Positions 8,723 through 17,852 are shown, numbered from the stretch's first letter. The stretch: 35,663 nt of DNA from Halomonas sp. NO4 (GCF_010994375.1 NZ_WHMA01000027.1:1-35663), one strand, 5' to 3'. The notes: a model not told the origin generated them from the letters alone. Program-made: numbers and translations.

Positions 8723-9190
8723 TCAGCGATGATAGGGATGGCCCACCAGCAGCGTCCAGGCTCGATAGAGCTGCTCGGCGACGATGACCCGCACCAGGGG
8801 ATGGGGCAGCGTCAACGCCGAGAGCGACCAGCGCCGGTCGGCCGAGGTCGAGAGCGCCGGCTCCAGCCCGTCGGGGCCGCCCACCAGCAGCGCCACGTCA
8901 CGCCCCTCGAGGCGCCAGCCCTCGGCCTCGCGGGCCAGGCGCTCGGTGCTCCACGCCTGGCCGCCCACCTCGAGGGCCACCCGGATCTCGTCACCGCGCA
9001 GGCGTTCGCGAATCCGGCGCCCCTCCAGAGCCACGGCCTTGGCCACGTCGGCGTTCTTGCCCCGCGCGCCCGGCGCGATCTCCTCGACGTCCAGGGCGAA
9101 ATCCCGCGGCAGGCGCTTGCGGTACGTCTCGACGCCCTCGGTGACCCAGGCAGGCATGCGCGTTCCCACCGCCAGCAGGCGGACCTTCAT
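8723..9190 (-). CDS. rlmH: 23S rRNA (pseudouridine1915-N3)-methyltransferase RlmH
   Basis: SPOUT-class methyltransferase that modifies pseudouridine 1915 in helix 69 of 23S rRNA. The 155 residues match the family length. The SAM-binding knot appears as VALLVGGPDGLEPAL, and the C-terminus RVIVAEQLYRAWTLLVGHPYHR is the conserved tail. The ATG overlaps the rsfS stop by four bases (ATGA). Secure. Confidence 0.96.
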   Translation of the reverse strand: MKVRLLAVGTRMPAWVTEGVETYRKRLPRDFALDVEEIAPGARGKNADVAKAVALEGRRIRERLRGDEIRVALEVGGQAWSTERLAREAEGWRLEGRDVALLVGGPDGLEPALSTSADRRWSLSALTLPHPLVRVIVAEQLYRAWTLLVGHPYHR

Positions 9191-9564
9191 GCGCCGCCCT
9201 GCCTCCCGCCGAAGTCGACATCACTGGGCAGGTCGGCCCACAGGCGCTCGAGGTCGTAGAGCTGGCGGGTCTCGGCGAGCATCACGTGCACCACCAGATC
9301 CCCGAGGTCGACCAACACCCAGTCGGCGCCGGCCTTGCCCTCGATGCCAAGCGGCTGCACGCCGTGCTCCTTGACGTCCTGAATGACCCGCTCGGCGAGT
9401 GCCGACACGTGGCGGGTGGAAGTGCCACTGGCTACGACCATCACATCGGTGACGCTGGTCAGCGTGGAGACGTCCAGGGTGGCCACATCCTTGGCCTTGA
9501 GCGAGTCCAGCGCCTCCAGTACCAGTGCCTTCAGGGAATCCGTGGTGTGCGAATGGTTGTGCAT
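9187..9564 (-). CDS. rsfS: Ribosomal silencing factor RsfS
   Basis: Binds ribosomal protein uL14 and blocks subunit joining when nutrients are low. The 125-residue protein has the Iojap/RsfS domain with DVMVVASGTSTRHVSALAER and IEGKAGADWVLVDLGDLVVHVM. A GAGGGG ribosome-binding sequence lies just before the ATG. It has its usual position between nadD and rlmH. Secure. Confidence 0.96.
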   Translation of the reverse strand: MHNHSHTTDSLKALVLEALDSLKAKDVATLDVSTLTSVTDVMVVASGTSTRHVSALAERVIQDVKEHGVQPLGIEGKAGADWVLVDLGDLVVHVMLAETRQLYDLERLWADLPSDVDFGGRQGGA

Positions 9565-9631
9565 AGCCCCTCGTCGATGGGAAGTCCGGGTCGGCGTCCA
9601 TTGTAACGCCTCGCCGGGTCACTGGCAGCGC

Positions 9632-10324
9632 TCAATGCGACCGATAAAGGCCAAGATCGAGAATCCGTGCCTCCACCGCCGCCGGCACCAGGTAGCGCAC
9701 GCTGCGCCCCTCGGCCAGACGTCGGCGCAGCGTGGTGGCGGCAATCGCCATGCGCGTGGGCAGGGCGAGGCGCAGCAGGCGCCCCGACGGCCGGGCCATC
9801 AGGGCGTCAGCGTCGCCCACCTCGCGGCCGCGGATCAGCGACTCAAGCGCCGCAGGCAGCGGAGCTTCGTGGTCGGGACGCTCGATCACCACGACATGGG
9901 CCAGCTCGAAGAGCCGTGCGGGGTCGTGCCAGTCGGCCAGGCGCAGGAAGGCGTCGTGACCCAGCGCCATCACCAGTCGCGCCGCATCACCCACCTCGTC
10001 GCGCAGGCTGGCCAGGGTATCGGCGCTGTAGGAGGGCCCCTCGCGCGCCAGCTCCCGCGGGTCGGCAACCAGCCCCGGGGTGTCACCGATGCCCAAGCGC
10101 AGCAAGGCGAGCCGCTCCTCTGGCGACACCTGCGGCTCACCACGCAGCGGCGGCATGGCGGCAGGTACCAGGTGTACCCGATCCAGCGCCAGCGCCTCGC
10201 TCAGTTCCACGGCGCTGCGCAGATGGCCCAGATGGACCGGGTCGAAGGTGCCGCCCAGCATGGCGATGCGCGGCGGGTCGTCCGCGCCGCGCGCCGGCAG
10301 CGCCATGGCCCGATGCTCGCTCAC
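9632..10324 (-). CDS. nadD: Nicotinate-nucleotide adenylyltransferase NadD
   Basis: Adenylates nicotinate mononucleotide in NAD synthesis. The nucleotidyltransferase signature [15 protein letters not shown] is near the N-terminus, and the C-terminal helix ([15 protein letters not shown]...GLY) is typical. The start is taken as GTG at 10324: GTGA overlaps the proA stop and AGGTG precedes it at good spacing. An ATG at 10306 is the alternative, giving six residues less. A 67-base gap separates it from rsfS. Confidence 0.94.
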   Translation of the reverse strand: MSEHRAMALPARGADDPPRIAMLGGTFDPVHLGHLRSAVELSEALALDRVHLVPAAMPPLRGEPQVSPEERLALLRLGIGDTPGLVADPRELAREGPSYSADTLASLRDEVGDAARLVMALGHDAFLRLADWHDPARLFELAHVVVIERPDHEAPLPAALESLIRGREVGDADALMARPSGRLLRLALPTRMAIAATTLRRRLAEGRSVRYLVPAAVEARILDLGLYRSH

Positions 10325-11619
10325 TGGCGCACCTGGCCGTCGCCCAGCACCACGTACTTGCGGGTGGTCAGCCCCTCGAGGCCCACCGGGCCGCGGGCGT
10401 GCAGCTTATCGGTAGAGATGCCGATCTCGGCGCCGAGGCCATACTCGAAGCCGTCGGCGAAGCGGGTCGAGGCATTGACGATCACCGAACTGGAGTCGAC
10501 CTCGGCCATGAAGCGCCGTGCCAGGCTGTAGTTCTCGGTGACGATGGCATCGGTGTGGTGGGAGCCGTAGCGCTCGATATGGTCGATGGCGACCTCGATG
10601 CCGTCCACCACACGGATGGCCAGCACCGGCGCGAGGTACTCGGTGCCCCAGTCGCTCTCCGCGGCCGCCACGCAGTCGGGGAGGATCGCCCGGGTGCGCT
10701 CGCAGCCGCGCAGCTCGACCCCATGCTCGGCATAGCGGGCGGCCAGGCGCGGCAGCAGCGTCTCGGCCAGGGGGGCATCGACGAGCAGCGTCTCCATGGT
10801 GTTGCAGGTGCCGTAGCGATGGGTCTTGGCGTTCACCGCGATGGCCAGCGCCTTGTCGAGATCGGCGCTGGCGTCGACGTAGACGTGGCAGACCCCGTCG
10901 AGGTGCTTGATCACCGGCACCCGTGCCTCCCGGGAAATGCGCTCGATGAGCGACTTGCCGCCCCGCGGGATGATCACGTCGACGTACTCGGGCATGGCGA
11001 TCAGCTGGCCCACGGCGGCACGGTCGGTGGTCGCCACCACCTGGACGGCAGCCTCCGGCAGCCCGGCCTCGGTGAGCCCGGCGGTGATACAGGCGGCGAT
11101 GGCGGCATTGGAGTCGCGCGCCTCGGAGCCGCCGCGCAGGATCGCCGCATTGCCTGACTTGAGACACAGGCTCGCCGCCTCGAGGGTGACGTTGGGCCGT
11201 GATTCGTAGATGATGCCGATCACGCCCAGCGGCACGCGCATCTGGCCGACCTGGATACCGCTGGGACGCGCGCGCAGGGCATCGATCTCACCGACCGGGT
11301 CAGGCAGCGAGGCCACCTGGCGCAACCCTTCCACCATGGCATCGAGGCGGGCATCATCGAGGGCCAGGCGATCGAGCAGCGGCGGCGCCAGCCCATCCAC
11401 GCGGCCCCGCTCGAGGTCGCGAGCATTGGCAGCGAGCACCTCAGCTCGCCCCTGGTCGAGCCGCGCCGCCATGGCCTGCAGGGCGGCGTTCTTGGCAGCG
11501 GTCGGTGCACGACGCATCTGGGCGGCCGCACCGCGGGCGGCCTGCCCAAGGCGGGTCATGTAGGCGGCGACGTCGCCCTCGGCGACGTTGCCTTGGGTTC
11601 GGGAAGCGAGATCTGACAT
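10321..11619 (-). CDS. proA: Gamma-glutamyl phosphate reductase ProA
   Basis: Reduces gamma-glutamyl phosphate to glutamate semialdehyde with NADPH, the second step of proline synthesis. The 432-residue aldehyde-dehydrogenase-fold protein has catalytic C272 in [14 protein letters not shown], and [14 protein letters not shown] in the cofactor-binding half. The ATG at 11619 has GGAGAG about ten bases upstream, so I prefer it to the in-frame ATG at 11661. It heads the minus-strand operon. In a halophile this enzyme can also serve osmoprotection (inference). Confidence 0.96.
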   Translation of the reverse strand: MSDLASRTQGNVAEGDVAAYMTRLGQAARGAAAQMRRAPTAAKNAALQAMAARLDQGRAEVLAANARDLERGRVDGLAPPLLDRLALDDARLDAMVEGLRQVASLPDPVGEIDALRARPSGIQVGQMRVPLGVIGIIYESRPNVTLEAASLCLKSGNAAILRGGSEARDSNAAIAACITAGLTEAGLPEAAVQVVATTDRAAVGQLIAMPEYVDVIIPRGGKSLIERISREARVPVIKHLDGVCHVYVDASADLDKALAIAVNAKTHRYGTCNTMETLLVDAPLAETLLPRLAARYAEHGVELRGCERTRAILPDCVAAAESDWGTEYLAPVLAIRVVDGIEVAIDHIERYGSHHTDAIVTENYSLARRFMAEVDSSSVIVNASTRFADGFEYGLGAEIGISTDKLHARGPVGLEGLTTRKYVVLGDGQVRQ

Positions 11620-11633
11620 GCGGTTGTGACTCT

Positions 11634-11666
11634 CCTGGATCAAGCACCCGGCCTGGATCAAGCACC
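11634..11666. repeat. 15-bp direct repeat in the proA leader
   Basis: CCTGGATCAAGCACC occurs perfectly at 11634-11648 and 11652-11666, an 18-base period, between the proA start and the divergent promoter region. It could be a duplicated operator half-site or a simple slippage duplication; the sequence does not decide. Confidence 0.75.
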
Positions 11667-11681
11667 AAGTGCGCTTCGGTC

Positions 11682-11689
11682 GTTATACT
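11682..11689. promoter_or_regulatory. Divergent promoter region proA / 11734 gene
   Basis: The AT-rich GTTATACT contains TATACT (11684-11689, plus) and on the other strand TATAAC (11687-11682, minus), both -10-like. No convincing -35 is seen for either orientation. This is the only AT-rich spot in the 114-base divergent gap, so overlapping promoters are plausible. Confidence 0.3.
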
Positions 11690-11733
11690 GTGGCCAGATT
11701 GTTCATCGGCGGGATCATTCATAGTAAGGCACC

Positions 11734-12591
11734 ATGCAAAGCAAGTACAAAGTCGGGCTGATGCGCCTCAATCTGCTGGCCGGAGCCCTCCTGCTGGCAC
11801 TCCTCGCCCCCCGCCAGCCTCAGCTGCCCGGGGCGCTGCTGCTGTGGCTGGGGGTCGTCTGGCTAGCGGTCACGGCGGTGCTGCTGGAGTTCAGCCACCG
11901 CCGCCCTCCCCTGCTGCCCTGGCAGCTGATGCCCGGCCTGCTCCTGGCCGGGCTGCTGTGGACGGCACCGGAGCGTTACGCACTATGGCTGTGGCTGTGG
12001 CCGGCCACGCTGCTGCTGCCCCAGCCGGCCTGGACGCTGGTCATCAACCTGCTGCTGGCCACGCTCTCCTGGTGGGCCCTCTATCCGCTGCTGGGCCCAG
12101 CCCAAGGGCTCTTCGCCGCCCTGGCCCTGGGCGTGCTGGCGGCCATGGCCATCGCGCGTCGCCGCCAGCCGCAGCAGTTGGTCGTCCGCCAGCGGGTGCG
12201 CCTGGTACCGGGCCTCCCGCTGTGGCCGGCCCACCAGCTGCAAGCGGATCTGTCGCGCGAACAGGCCCGTTGCCAGCGGGAGGGTGTCCATGGCGAACTG
12301 CTGCTGCTCTCGGTGCCTCGTCATCAACTTTGGACCACGGCAAGGGCGCTGTGTCACCAGCTGCACGAGTTCGAGAACTGCTACCGACTGGACTCGCGCA
12401 CCCTGGCCGCCCTGCTGCTCAGCCGCGATGCCGCTCAGGCCGAACAGCGCCGCAACGCGCTGCTGGCCGACCTGCCGGCGCCGCGACGGGTGCGCTTCGT
12501 GCCGCTGTCGGCAACCGACGCCCTGGACATCCCGGCCAGCGACTTCCCACACCAGCTCCTCACCGGTGACAGGGAGCTCACGCATGGCTGA
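11734..12591 (+). CDS. Membrane protein with degenerate GGDEF-like domain (A)
   Basis: Unnamed 285-residue protein. Residues about 10-145 form some five hydrophobic segments; the rest is cytoplasmic. The soluble part (LPLWPAHQLQADLSREQARCQREG, then GELLLLSV, then CYRLDSRTLAALLLSRD) follows the order of a diguanylate-cyclase domain, but where GGDEF should stand there is LDSRTL and the region is shortened, so no cyclase activity is expected. It overlaps the next gene by eight bases. A weak AAGG ribosome-binding site precedes the ATG. Function unknown; the GGDEF relationship is a by-eye inference. Confidence 0.75.
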   Translation: MQSKYKVGLMRLNLLAGALLLALLAPRQPQLPGALLLWLGVVWLAVTAVLLEFSHRRPPLLPWQLMPGLLLAGLLWTAPERYALWLWLWPATLLLPQPAWTLVINLLLATLSWWALYPLLGPAQGLFAALALGVLAAMAIARRRQPQQLVVRQRVRLVPGLPLWPAHQLQADLSREQARCQREGVHGELLLLSVPRHQLWTTARALCHQLHEFENCYRLDSRTLAALLLSRDAAQAEQRRNALLADLPAPRRVRFVPLSATDALDIPASDFPHQLLTGDRELTHG

Positions 12592-13516
12592 CGGCATCCC
12601 CACCACCGCCGGGCGTTTCGCCCTCGCCTACGTCGCCGGCGCGCTGCTGCTGGCCGGCTATGCGGCCTGGCACTACCTAATGGGCCACTACGCACGCATC
12701 CTGCTGCCCACCCTGCTGGCCCTGCTGCTGGTGGTGGCCGCCGTACTGCGCCTGACGGTGGCCAATCGGCCGCGCATTCCCGCCTACCTGACCCTGATCG
12801 CCGGCTATCTGCTGCTGGCCATGGAACTGCCCTGGCTGGAAACCTCCGCCAGCCTGTGGGTCGGCCTCGCGCCGGTACTGCCGGTGCTGCTCCTGCCCCT
12901 GGCGCCGGCACTGCTGCTCAATGCGGTCATGGCCCCGGCCTGGCTGCTGCTCAGCGGCGAGCCCCTGGACGGCGACCTGACGCTGAGCTACCTGGCGGCC
13001 ATGACCCTGGTCCCGCTCGCGCTCTGGGAACAGCGCCGCCAGCGCGCGCTGCTGCTGGCCACCGACCCCCGCGACGCTGACTGCCAGGCGCTCTCCCGCG
13101 AGGGCCTCCACGCCCACCTGGCAAGCGAGTTCCAGCGCACCGAGCTGCTGCACCAGCCCCTGGCGATCCTGGTGATCCACTTGCCCCAGGTGGAGATGGC
13201 CAGCGAACAGTTCGGCAACCGTGCCCGCCAGGCACTGCTCGACACCCTGTGCCGCGAGGTGAGCCGCTGCTCGCGTCGCCACGACTTCCTGGGGCGCCAG
13301 ACCCCCGCCACCTTCTGGCTGGTCCTTCCCGATACCAGCGAGAGCGGCGCGCAGCTCGTGCAGCAGCGCATCCTGCAGGCCCTCGAGCCGGTGGTGCTGC
13401 TCGACACCGGGCCGCTGCGCACGCACATGGGGCTGTGCCAACGCCTTCCCGGCGAGAGCTGGCAGCGACTGCATCGCCGCCTGCTCGAGTTCACGCGCCG
13501 GCTGGAAGCGCAGTAA
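12584..13516 (+). CDS. Membrane protein with degenerate GGDEF domain (B)
   Basis: Unnamed 310-residue protein built like its upstream neighbour: about five membrane segments (roughly 12-150), then a GGDEF-fold region from LSREGLHAHLASEF (170-183). The domain is recognisable through AILVIHLPQVEMASEQFGN and FLGRQTPATFWLVLPDT (235-251), where GGDEF is replaced by TPATF (240-244), so it should not make c-di-GMP. The start at 12584 follows AGGGAG with seven-base spacing. It may be a c-di-GMP-independent membrane regulator or partner of protein A; I cannot assign a function. Confidence 0.8.
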   Translation: MADGIPTTAGRFALAYVAGALLLAGYAAWHYLMGHYARILLPTLLALLLVVAAVLRLTVANRPRIPAYLTLIAGYLLLAMELPWLETSASLWVGLAPVLPVLLLPLAPALLLNAVMAPAWLLLSGEPLDGDLTLSYLAAMTLVPLALWEQRRQRALLLATDPRDADCQALSREGLHAHLASEFQRTELLHQPLAILVIHLPQVEMASEQFGNRARQALLDTLCREVSRCSRRHDFLGRQTPATFWLVLPDTSESGAQLVQQRILQALEPVVLLDTGPLRTHMGLCQRLPGESWQRLHRRLLEFTRRLEAQ

Positions 13517-13564
13517 GCCTGAGTTCCCACCTGTCCACTGGAGCTACCCCACCGGAGCCGCCGC

Positions 13565-14962
13565 TTGAGCCTCACTGCCACCCTCTACCAGCTGACCCCC
13601 GCCCCAGGCACGCTGCTGCTGATCATCGCCGTGATCGCCATGGTCGAGTCGCTGGCCATGGTGGGACTGCTGGTGCCCGGCGTATTGTTGATCACTGCCG
13701 CGGCATCGCTGGCCGGCCACCAGGAGCTGGCGATTCCCGCCGTGCTGCTGGCCGCCTTCGCCGGGGCCGTCATCGGCGACGGGGTGAGCTTCGCCTTGGG
13801 CTATACCCTGCGCGAGCGTGTGACCCAGCGCTGGCCCTTCTCGCGCCACCCGGAGTGGCTTGCCCAGGGCGCCCGCTTCTTCCAGCGCTACGGCACCCTG
13901 TCGGTGTTCCTGGGCCGCTTCGTCGGCCCGGTGCGCCCGATCATCCCGCTGATCGCCGGCATGCTGCACATGCCGCCGCGCACCTTCACCTGGGCCAACC
14001 TCGCCTCGGCGGCGCTGTGGGCGCCGGCCTACGTGCTGCCCGGCTACCTGCTGGGCCAGGCCTGGCAACAGCGCCTCGACCTGCCCCCGGGGCTGGAACG
14101 CTGGCTGATCGTGCTGGGGATCGTCGTGGTGGCGCTCGCGGTGGCCTTCTCCTGGCTGCGCCAGGAGGTGAGCCGCAGCGGCCGGCTCTACGCGCTGATG
14201 CTTCGTGGGGCGCGCCGCTCGGCGCTGCTGCGCCGCCTGTGGCTGGGGCAGAGCGAACAGGGCGAGGTTCCCCTCGGCACCTGGCTGCTGCTGATCCTCG
14301 CCCTGGGCGGGTTCTCGGGCTGGACCATCGCCGTCATCCACCACGACGGCCCTCTGGAGATGGACCGGGCGGTACAGGCCCTGTTCGCCGCCCTGGACAC
14401 CCCCTGGCTCCGCGCAATGGGCGAAATATTGGCACGCGTCGGCGATCTCTACGGCATCCTGACCCTTACCCTGCCCTGGGCGCTGTGGCTGCTGGCCCGC
14501 CGCCACCGGGCGGCACTGGGCCACCTGGCCGCGGCCCTGGGCGGCATTGCCTTGCTCAACGTCCTGGGCAAGGCCCTGATCGGTCGCGCACGCCCCATGG
14601 CGCCCGAGCACCTGGTCGACTCGCTCGCCTACCCCAGCGCCCACACGTCCACGGCCGTGGTGCTGCTGGGCACGGCGGCGGCCTTCACGGCCCGCGAACT
14701 GCCCCACCGCCATCGCTTCTGGGCCTACTGGGCCGCCATCGGCCTGGTGGTGCCCATGGCGCTGTCGCGCCTGGCGATCGGCGTGCACTGGCTCAGCGAT
14801 CTGGTCGGCGGGGCCCTGCTGGGGCTGGTGGTGTGCGCCCTGGTCCAGCTCGCCTGGCAGCGCCGCCCCCATCCCCGGCTGGCGCCCTGCCCGTGGCACG
14901 CCCTGCTGGCCGTCTCGCTGCTGCTGGTCAGCATCCGGGTGGTGTGGCTGCCGCCGGCCTGA
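13565..14962 (+). CDS. DedA-PAP2 fusion membrane protein
   Basis: A 465-residue inner-membrane protein joining two families. Residues 1-200 are a DedA (SNARE-associated/VTT) domain with FLGRFVGPVRPIIP (115-128). Residues about 235-465 are a PAP2 phosphatase with all three signature motifs: KALIGRARP (336-344), PSAH (357-360, alanine instead of the common glycine) and SRLAIGVHWLSD (401-412). DedA proteins include undecaprenyl-phosphate flippases and PAP2 proteins include undecaprenyl-pyrophosphate phosphatases, so carrier-lipid recycling is a reasonable inference; phospholipid turnover is the alternative. It starts at TTG with GGAG about eight bases upstream. Confidence 0.9.
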   Translation: MSLTATLYQLTPAPGTLLLIIAVIAMVESLAMVGLLVPGVLLITAAASLAGHQELAIPAVLLAAFAGAVIGDGVSFALGYTLRERVTQRWPFSRHPEWLAQGARFFQRYGTLSVFLGRFVGPVRPIIPLIAGMLHMPPRTFTWANLASAALWAPAYVLPGYLLGQAWQQRLDLPPGLERWLIVLGIVVVALAVAFSWLRQEVSRSGRLYALMLRGARRSALLRRLWLGQSEQGEVPLGTWLLLILALGGFSGWTIAVIHHDGPLEMDRAVQALFAALDTPWLRAMGEILARVGDLYGILTLTLPWALWLLARRHRAALGHLAAALGGIALLNVLGKALIGRARPMAPEHLVDSLAYPSAHTSTAVVLLGTAAAFTARELPHRHRFWAYWAAIGLVVPMALSRLAIGVHWLSDLVGGALLGLVVCALVQLAWQRRPHPRLAPCPWHALLAVSLLLVSIRVVWLPPA

Positions 14963-14984
14963 GACGCCTCTCAGCCCTCTCTCG

Positions 14985-15611
14985 TCACCCCAGGGCCAGC
15001 CACACGCCCACCCCCACCATCAGCGTGCCGGCCAGGCGGTTGAGCAGGCGCACGTTGCCGCTCTCGCCGAGCAGCCGGCGCAGGGTGCGCCCCCCGCTGG
15101 CGTAGAGCAGCAGGGCGAGGAACTCGATGGAGAGGATCACCGTGACCAGCGCCGCCAGCTGCCCGGTCAACGGCCGGGAGGCGTCGAGGAAGGGCGGCAA
15201 CAGGGCGACGAAGAAGGCCCAGCCCTTGGGGTTGGCCACGGCGGTGACGAAACCTTGCAGGGCGAGCTGCCCCCGGGCGACGAGCGCGGCGTCGCGATCC
15301 AGCGTCAAGGGAATGGCCATGCGCCCGCGCGAGCACCACATCATCACGCCCAGATAGCCGAGATAGGCGCCGCCGACCCACTTGAAGAGCGCGAAGAGTG
15401 CCGGCTGGCGCAGCATCAGGGCCGCGACGCCGGCACCGGCCGCCGCGGCCACCAGCCCCACGCCGACCAGTTCGCCGACCATCATCCACAGGGTACGACG
15501 CACGCCTTGGGTCATGCCCAGCACCATGGCCAGGGTCATGCACATGCCTGGGGTGAGCGAAACGAGCAGAAAGGTCGGCACGAAGACCGAAAGCAGCGAC
15601 AGCTTGAGCAT
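14985..15611 (-). CDS. LysE/RhtB-family amino-acid exporter
   Basis: A 208-residue inner-membrane protein with about six hydrophobic segments. The family pattern is visible in SLTPGMCMTLAMVLGMTQG near the N-terminus and VANPKGWAFFVALLP in the middle. These transporters export amino acids or derivatives; the substrate cannot be read from sequence. The ATG at 15611 gives the family's usual length; an in-frame start at 15668 adds a non-hydrophobic tail. It converges on the DedA-PAP2 gene with a 22-base gap. Confidence 0.88.
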   Translation of the reverse strand: MLKLSLLSVFVPTFLLVSLTPGMCMTLAMVLGMTQGVRRTLWMMVGELVGVGLVAAAAGAGVAALMLRQPALFALFKWVGGAYLGYLGVMMWCSRGRMAIPLTLDRDAALVARGQLALQGFVTAVANPKGWAFFVALLPPFLDASRPLTGQLAALVTVILSIEFLALLLYASGGRTLRRLLGESGNVRLLNRLAGTLMVGVGVWLALG

Positions 15612-15691
15612 GGTGGCAGTCCCTTGTCCCGGAAAACTCAGGGTGGCGTCGCCGGATGTCACCGCCATGACGGCAGCCGGCGTCGGCGAGC

Positions 15692-16309
15692 CTACTCCCC
15701 CCAGCGCGGCATCAGGCGATGCTCGATGCCCAGCTGGTTGAGGATACGCGCGACGATGAAGTCAACGAGGTCGTCCACCGAGCGCGGCTGGTGGTAGAAG
15801 CCCGGTGCGGCGGGCAGGATCACCGCGCCCAGGCGCGTCAGGGCGAGCATGTGCTCGAGATGAATCGCCGACAGCGGCGTCTCGCGTGGCACCAGGATCA
15901 GCTGACGACGCTCCTTGAGCGCCACGTCGGCGGCGCGCTCGATGAGGTTGTTGCTGGCGCCGGTGGCCACCGCCGAGAGCGTGCCCGTGGAACAGGGGCA
16001 GATCACCATCGCCGTGGGCGCACCGGAACCCGAGGCCACCGGGGCCATCCACTCCTCGCGACCGAAACAGCGCACCTGACCCGGCCGCGCCCCGCTGCGG
16101 GCGGTAAGCGCCTCGGCCAGCCGCGCCGGTCGCGCCGGCAGCTCGGACTCGGTCTCGGTGGCGATCACCAGCAGCGCCGCCTTGGAGACCATCACCCACA
16201 CCTCGCGGTCGGCGGCCACCAGGGCGTCGATCAGGCGCAGGCCGTACTGGGCGCCGGAAGCCCCGGTGAGCGCTACCGTCACCGGGGGGCCGAAGGCGAG
16301 ATCAACCAT
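15692..16309 (-). CDS. ubiX: Flavin prenyltransferase UbiX
   Basis: Makes prenylated FMN, the cofactor of UbiD decarboxylase in ubiquinone synthesis. The 205-residue flavoprotein has LTGASGAQYGLRL at the N-terminus, CPCSTGTLSAVATGASNNLI in the FMN-binding region, and LVPRETPLSAIHLEHML in the prenyl-transfer region. It overlaps the mpl stop by eight bases, so it is probably co-translated with mpl; the mpl-ubiX pair is also found in Pseudomonas. Confidence 0.95.
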   Translation of the reverse strand: MVDLAFGPPVTVALTGASGAQYGLRLIDALVAADREVWVMVSKAALLVIATETESELPARPARLAEALTARSGARPGQVRCFGREEWMAPVASGSGAPTAMVICPCSTGTLSAVATGASNNLIERAADVALKERRQLILVPRETPLSAIHLEHMLALTRLGAVILPAAPGFYHQPRSVDDLVDFIVARILNQLGIEHRLMPRWGE

Positions 16310-17681
16310 GGGCCGCCTCCAGCGCCGCTAGCAGCTTGGCGTGGATACCACCGAATCCGCCGTTGGACATCACCACGATGCGATCCAGCGGTCGCGCCTC
16401 GGCGACCAGCGCCGCCACCAGGGCGTCGAGGTCCGCTTCGAGGCGTGTGGGTATCGGGCTCGCCTCGACCACCGGCGCCAGCGACCAGTCGAGCCCTTCC
16501 GGCTGGTACCACCAGGCGGCATCGGCGGCGGCCACGCTCGCCGCCAGTCGGCTGCGCAGCGTACCCTGGCGCATGGTGTTGGAGCGCGGCTCGATCACCG
16601 CCAGCAGGCGACCACGGGCGGTGGCCGCGCGCAGTCCCTCGAGGGTCGCTTCGATGGCGGTGGGGTGGTGGGCGAAGTCGTCGATGACCTGGATGCCGGC
16701 CACCTCCCCGCGCACCTCCTGGCGCCGCCGTGGCGTCTCGAAGCGGGAAACCGCCGCCGCACCGCGCGCCAGGTCGACCCCGCAGGCGTGCGCCGCGGCC
16801 AGCGCCGCCAGGGCGTTGCGGGCGTTGTAGGCGCCGGTGAGCGGCCAGTCGACGACGGCATCCTCGTCGACCTCCGCGGTCTGGTGAATGACCCGGAAGC
16901 GCGAGGCATCGTCGCGCTCCAGCTCGAGCCGCCAGGGGCTCGAGGGTTCACTGCCAAAACGCTCCACCGGCGTCCAGGCGCCCATCGCCAGCACCCGGTC
17001 GAGGGCCGGCTCGCCATCGGCCACCAGCAGCCGCCCCTTGCCGGGCACGGTGCGCACCAAGTGGTGGAACTGGCGCTCGATGGCGGCCAGGTCGTCGAAG
17101 ATGTCGGCGTGGTCGAACTCCAGGTTGCCCAGCACGGCGATCTCGGGGCGGTAGTGGACGAACTTGGAGCGCTTGTCGAAGAAGGCCGTATCGTACTCGT
17201 CGGCCTCCACCACGAAGGGCGCGTCCGACCCGCCGAGACGTGCCGAGACGCCGAAGTTGCGCGGCACCCCGCCGATCAGAAAACCGGGACGGAGCCCCGC
17301 GGATTCCAGCAGCCAAGCGACCAGGCTCGCTGTGGTGGTCTTGCCGTGGGTGCCGGCCACCGCGATCACCCGCCGCCCGGGCAGCACCCGTTCGGCCAGC
17401 CACTGCGGCCCGGAGACATAGGGCAGCCCGGCATCGAGCACCGCCTCCACCTCGGGGTTGCCTCGCGACAGGGCGTTGCCGATCACCACCAAGTCCGGTC
17501 GCGGCTCAAGGTTGGCCGCCGAATAGCCGTCGTGTAGGGCGATACCCGCCTCGGCAAGCTGGGTGCTCATGGGCGGGTAGACGCCGGCATCCGAGCCGCT
17601 GACGGAGAAGCCCGCTTCGCGAGCCAGCAGTGCCAGGCTCCCCATGAAGGTGCCGCAGATCCCAAGAATGTGCAGGTGCAT
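16302..17681 (-). CDS. mpl: UDP-MurNAc:L-Ala-gamma-D-Glu-mDAP ligase Mpl
   Basis: Murein-recycling ligase that attaches salvaged tripeptide directly to UDP-MurNAc. The 459-residue Mur-ligase fold starts with MHLHILGICGTFMGSLA, carries the ATP-binding loop VAGTHGKTTTASL, and ends at the family's usual length (E. coli 457). The ATG at 17681 has GAGGG five bases upstream; the open frame continues 100 codons further without homology. Secure. Confidence 0.96.
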   Translation of the reverse strand: MHLHILGICGTFMGSLALLAREAGFSVSGSDAGVYPPMSTQLAEAGIALHDGYSAANLEPRPDLVVIGNALSRGNPEVEAVLDAGLPYVSGPQWLAERVLPGRRVIAVAGTHGKTTTASLVAWLLESAGLRPGFLIGGVPRNFGVSARLGGSDAPFVVEADEYDTAFFDKRSKFVHYRPEIAVLGNLEFDHADIFDDLAAIERQFHHLVRTVPGKGRLLVADGEPALDRVLAMGAWTPVERFGSEPSSPWRLELERDDASRFRVIHQTAEVDEDAVVDWPLTGAYNARNALAALAAAHACGVDLARGAAAVSRFETPRRRQEVRGEVAGIQVIDDFAHHPTAIEATLEGLRAATARGRLLAVIEPRSNTMRQGTLRSRLAASVAAADAAWWYQPEGLDWSLAPVVEASPIPTRLEADLDALVAALVAEARPLDRIVVMSNGGFGGIHAKLLAALEAAHG

Positions 17682-17707
17682 GCCGCCCTCGACTCCCTTG
17701 CCTGTGC

Positions 17708-17728
17708 GGCGGGCCGCCGCGGCCCGCC
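17708..17728. other. GC-rich hairpin in the mpl leader
   Basis: A 9-bp perfect stem (17708-17716 with 17720-17728, loop CCG) lies 27 bases upstream of the mpl ATG in the divergent mpl/pfp gap. It would be in the mpl 5' leader if transcription starts further up. No T tract or clear promoter is visible nearby; a weak TAGACT at 17799 could be a -10 for pfp. Confidence 0.35.
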
Positions 17729-17852
17729 CATCCGGAAGCGGCAGCCTAGCACGCTGCCCCGGGGCCCTCCAGCGGATGCAGCACCGGGCGCTTTGCGCTA
17801 GACTTCCACGCCCGATTACCAACCCGCCCACGATCCAGGAGCATGCAGCCCC

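Noticed and set aside
12284..12583. Upstream in-frame extension of the second degenerate-GGDEF protein
   Set aside because: It is an alternative frame of gene A, Cys/Arg-rich, while AGGGAG before 12584 marks the real start.
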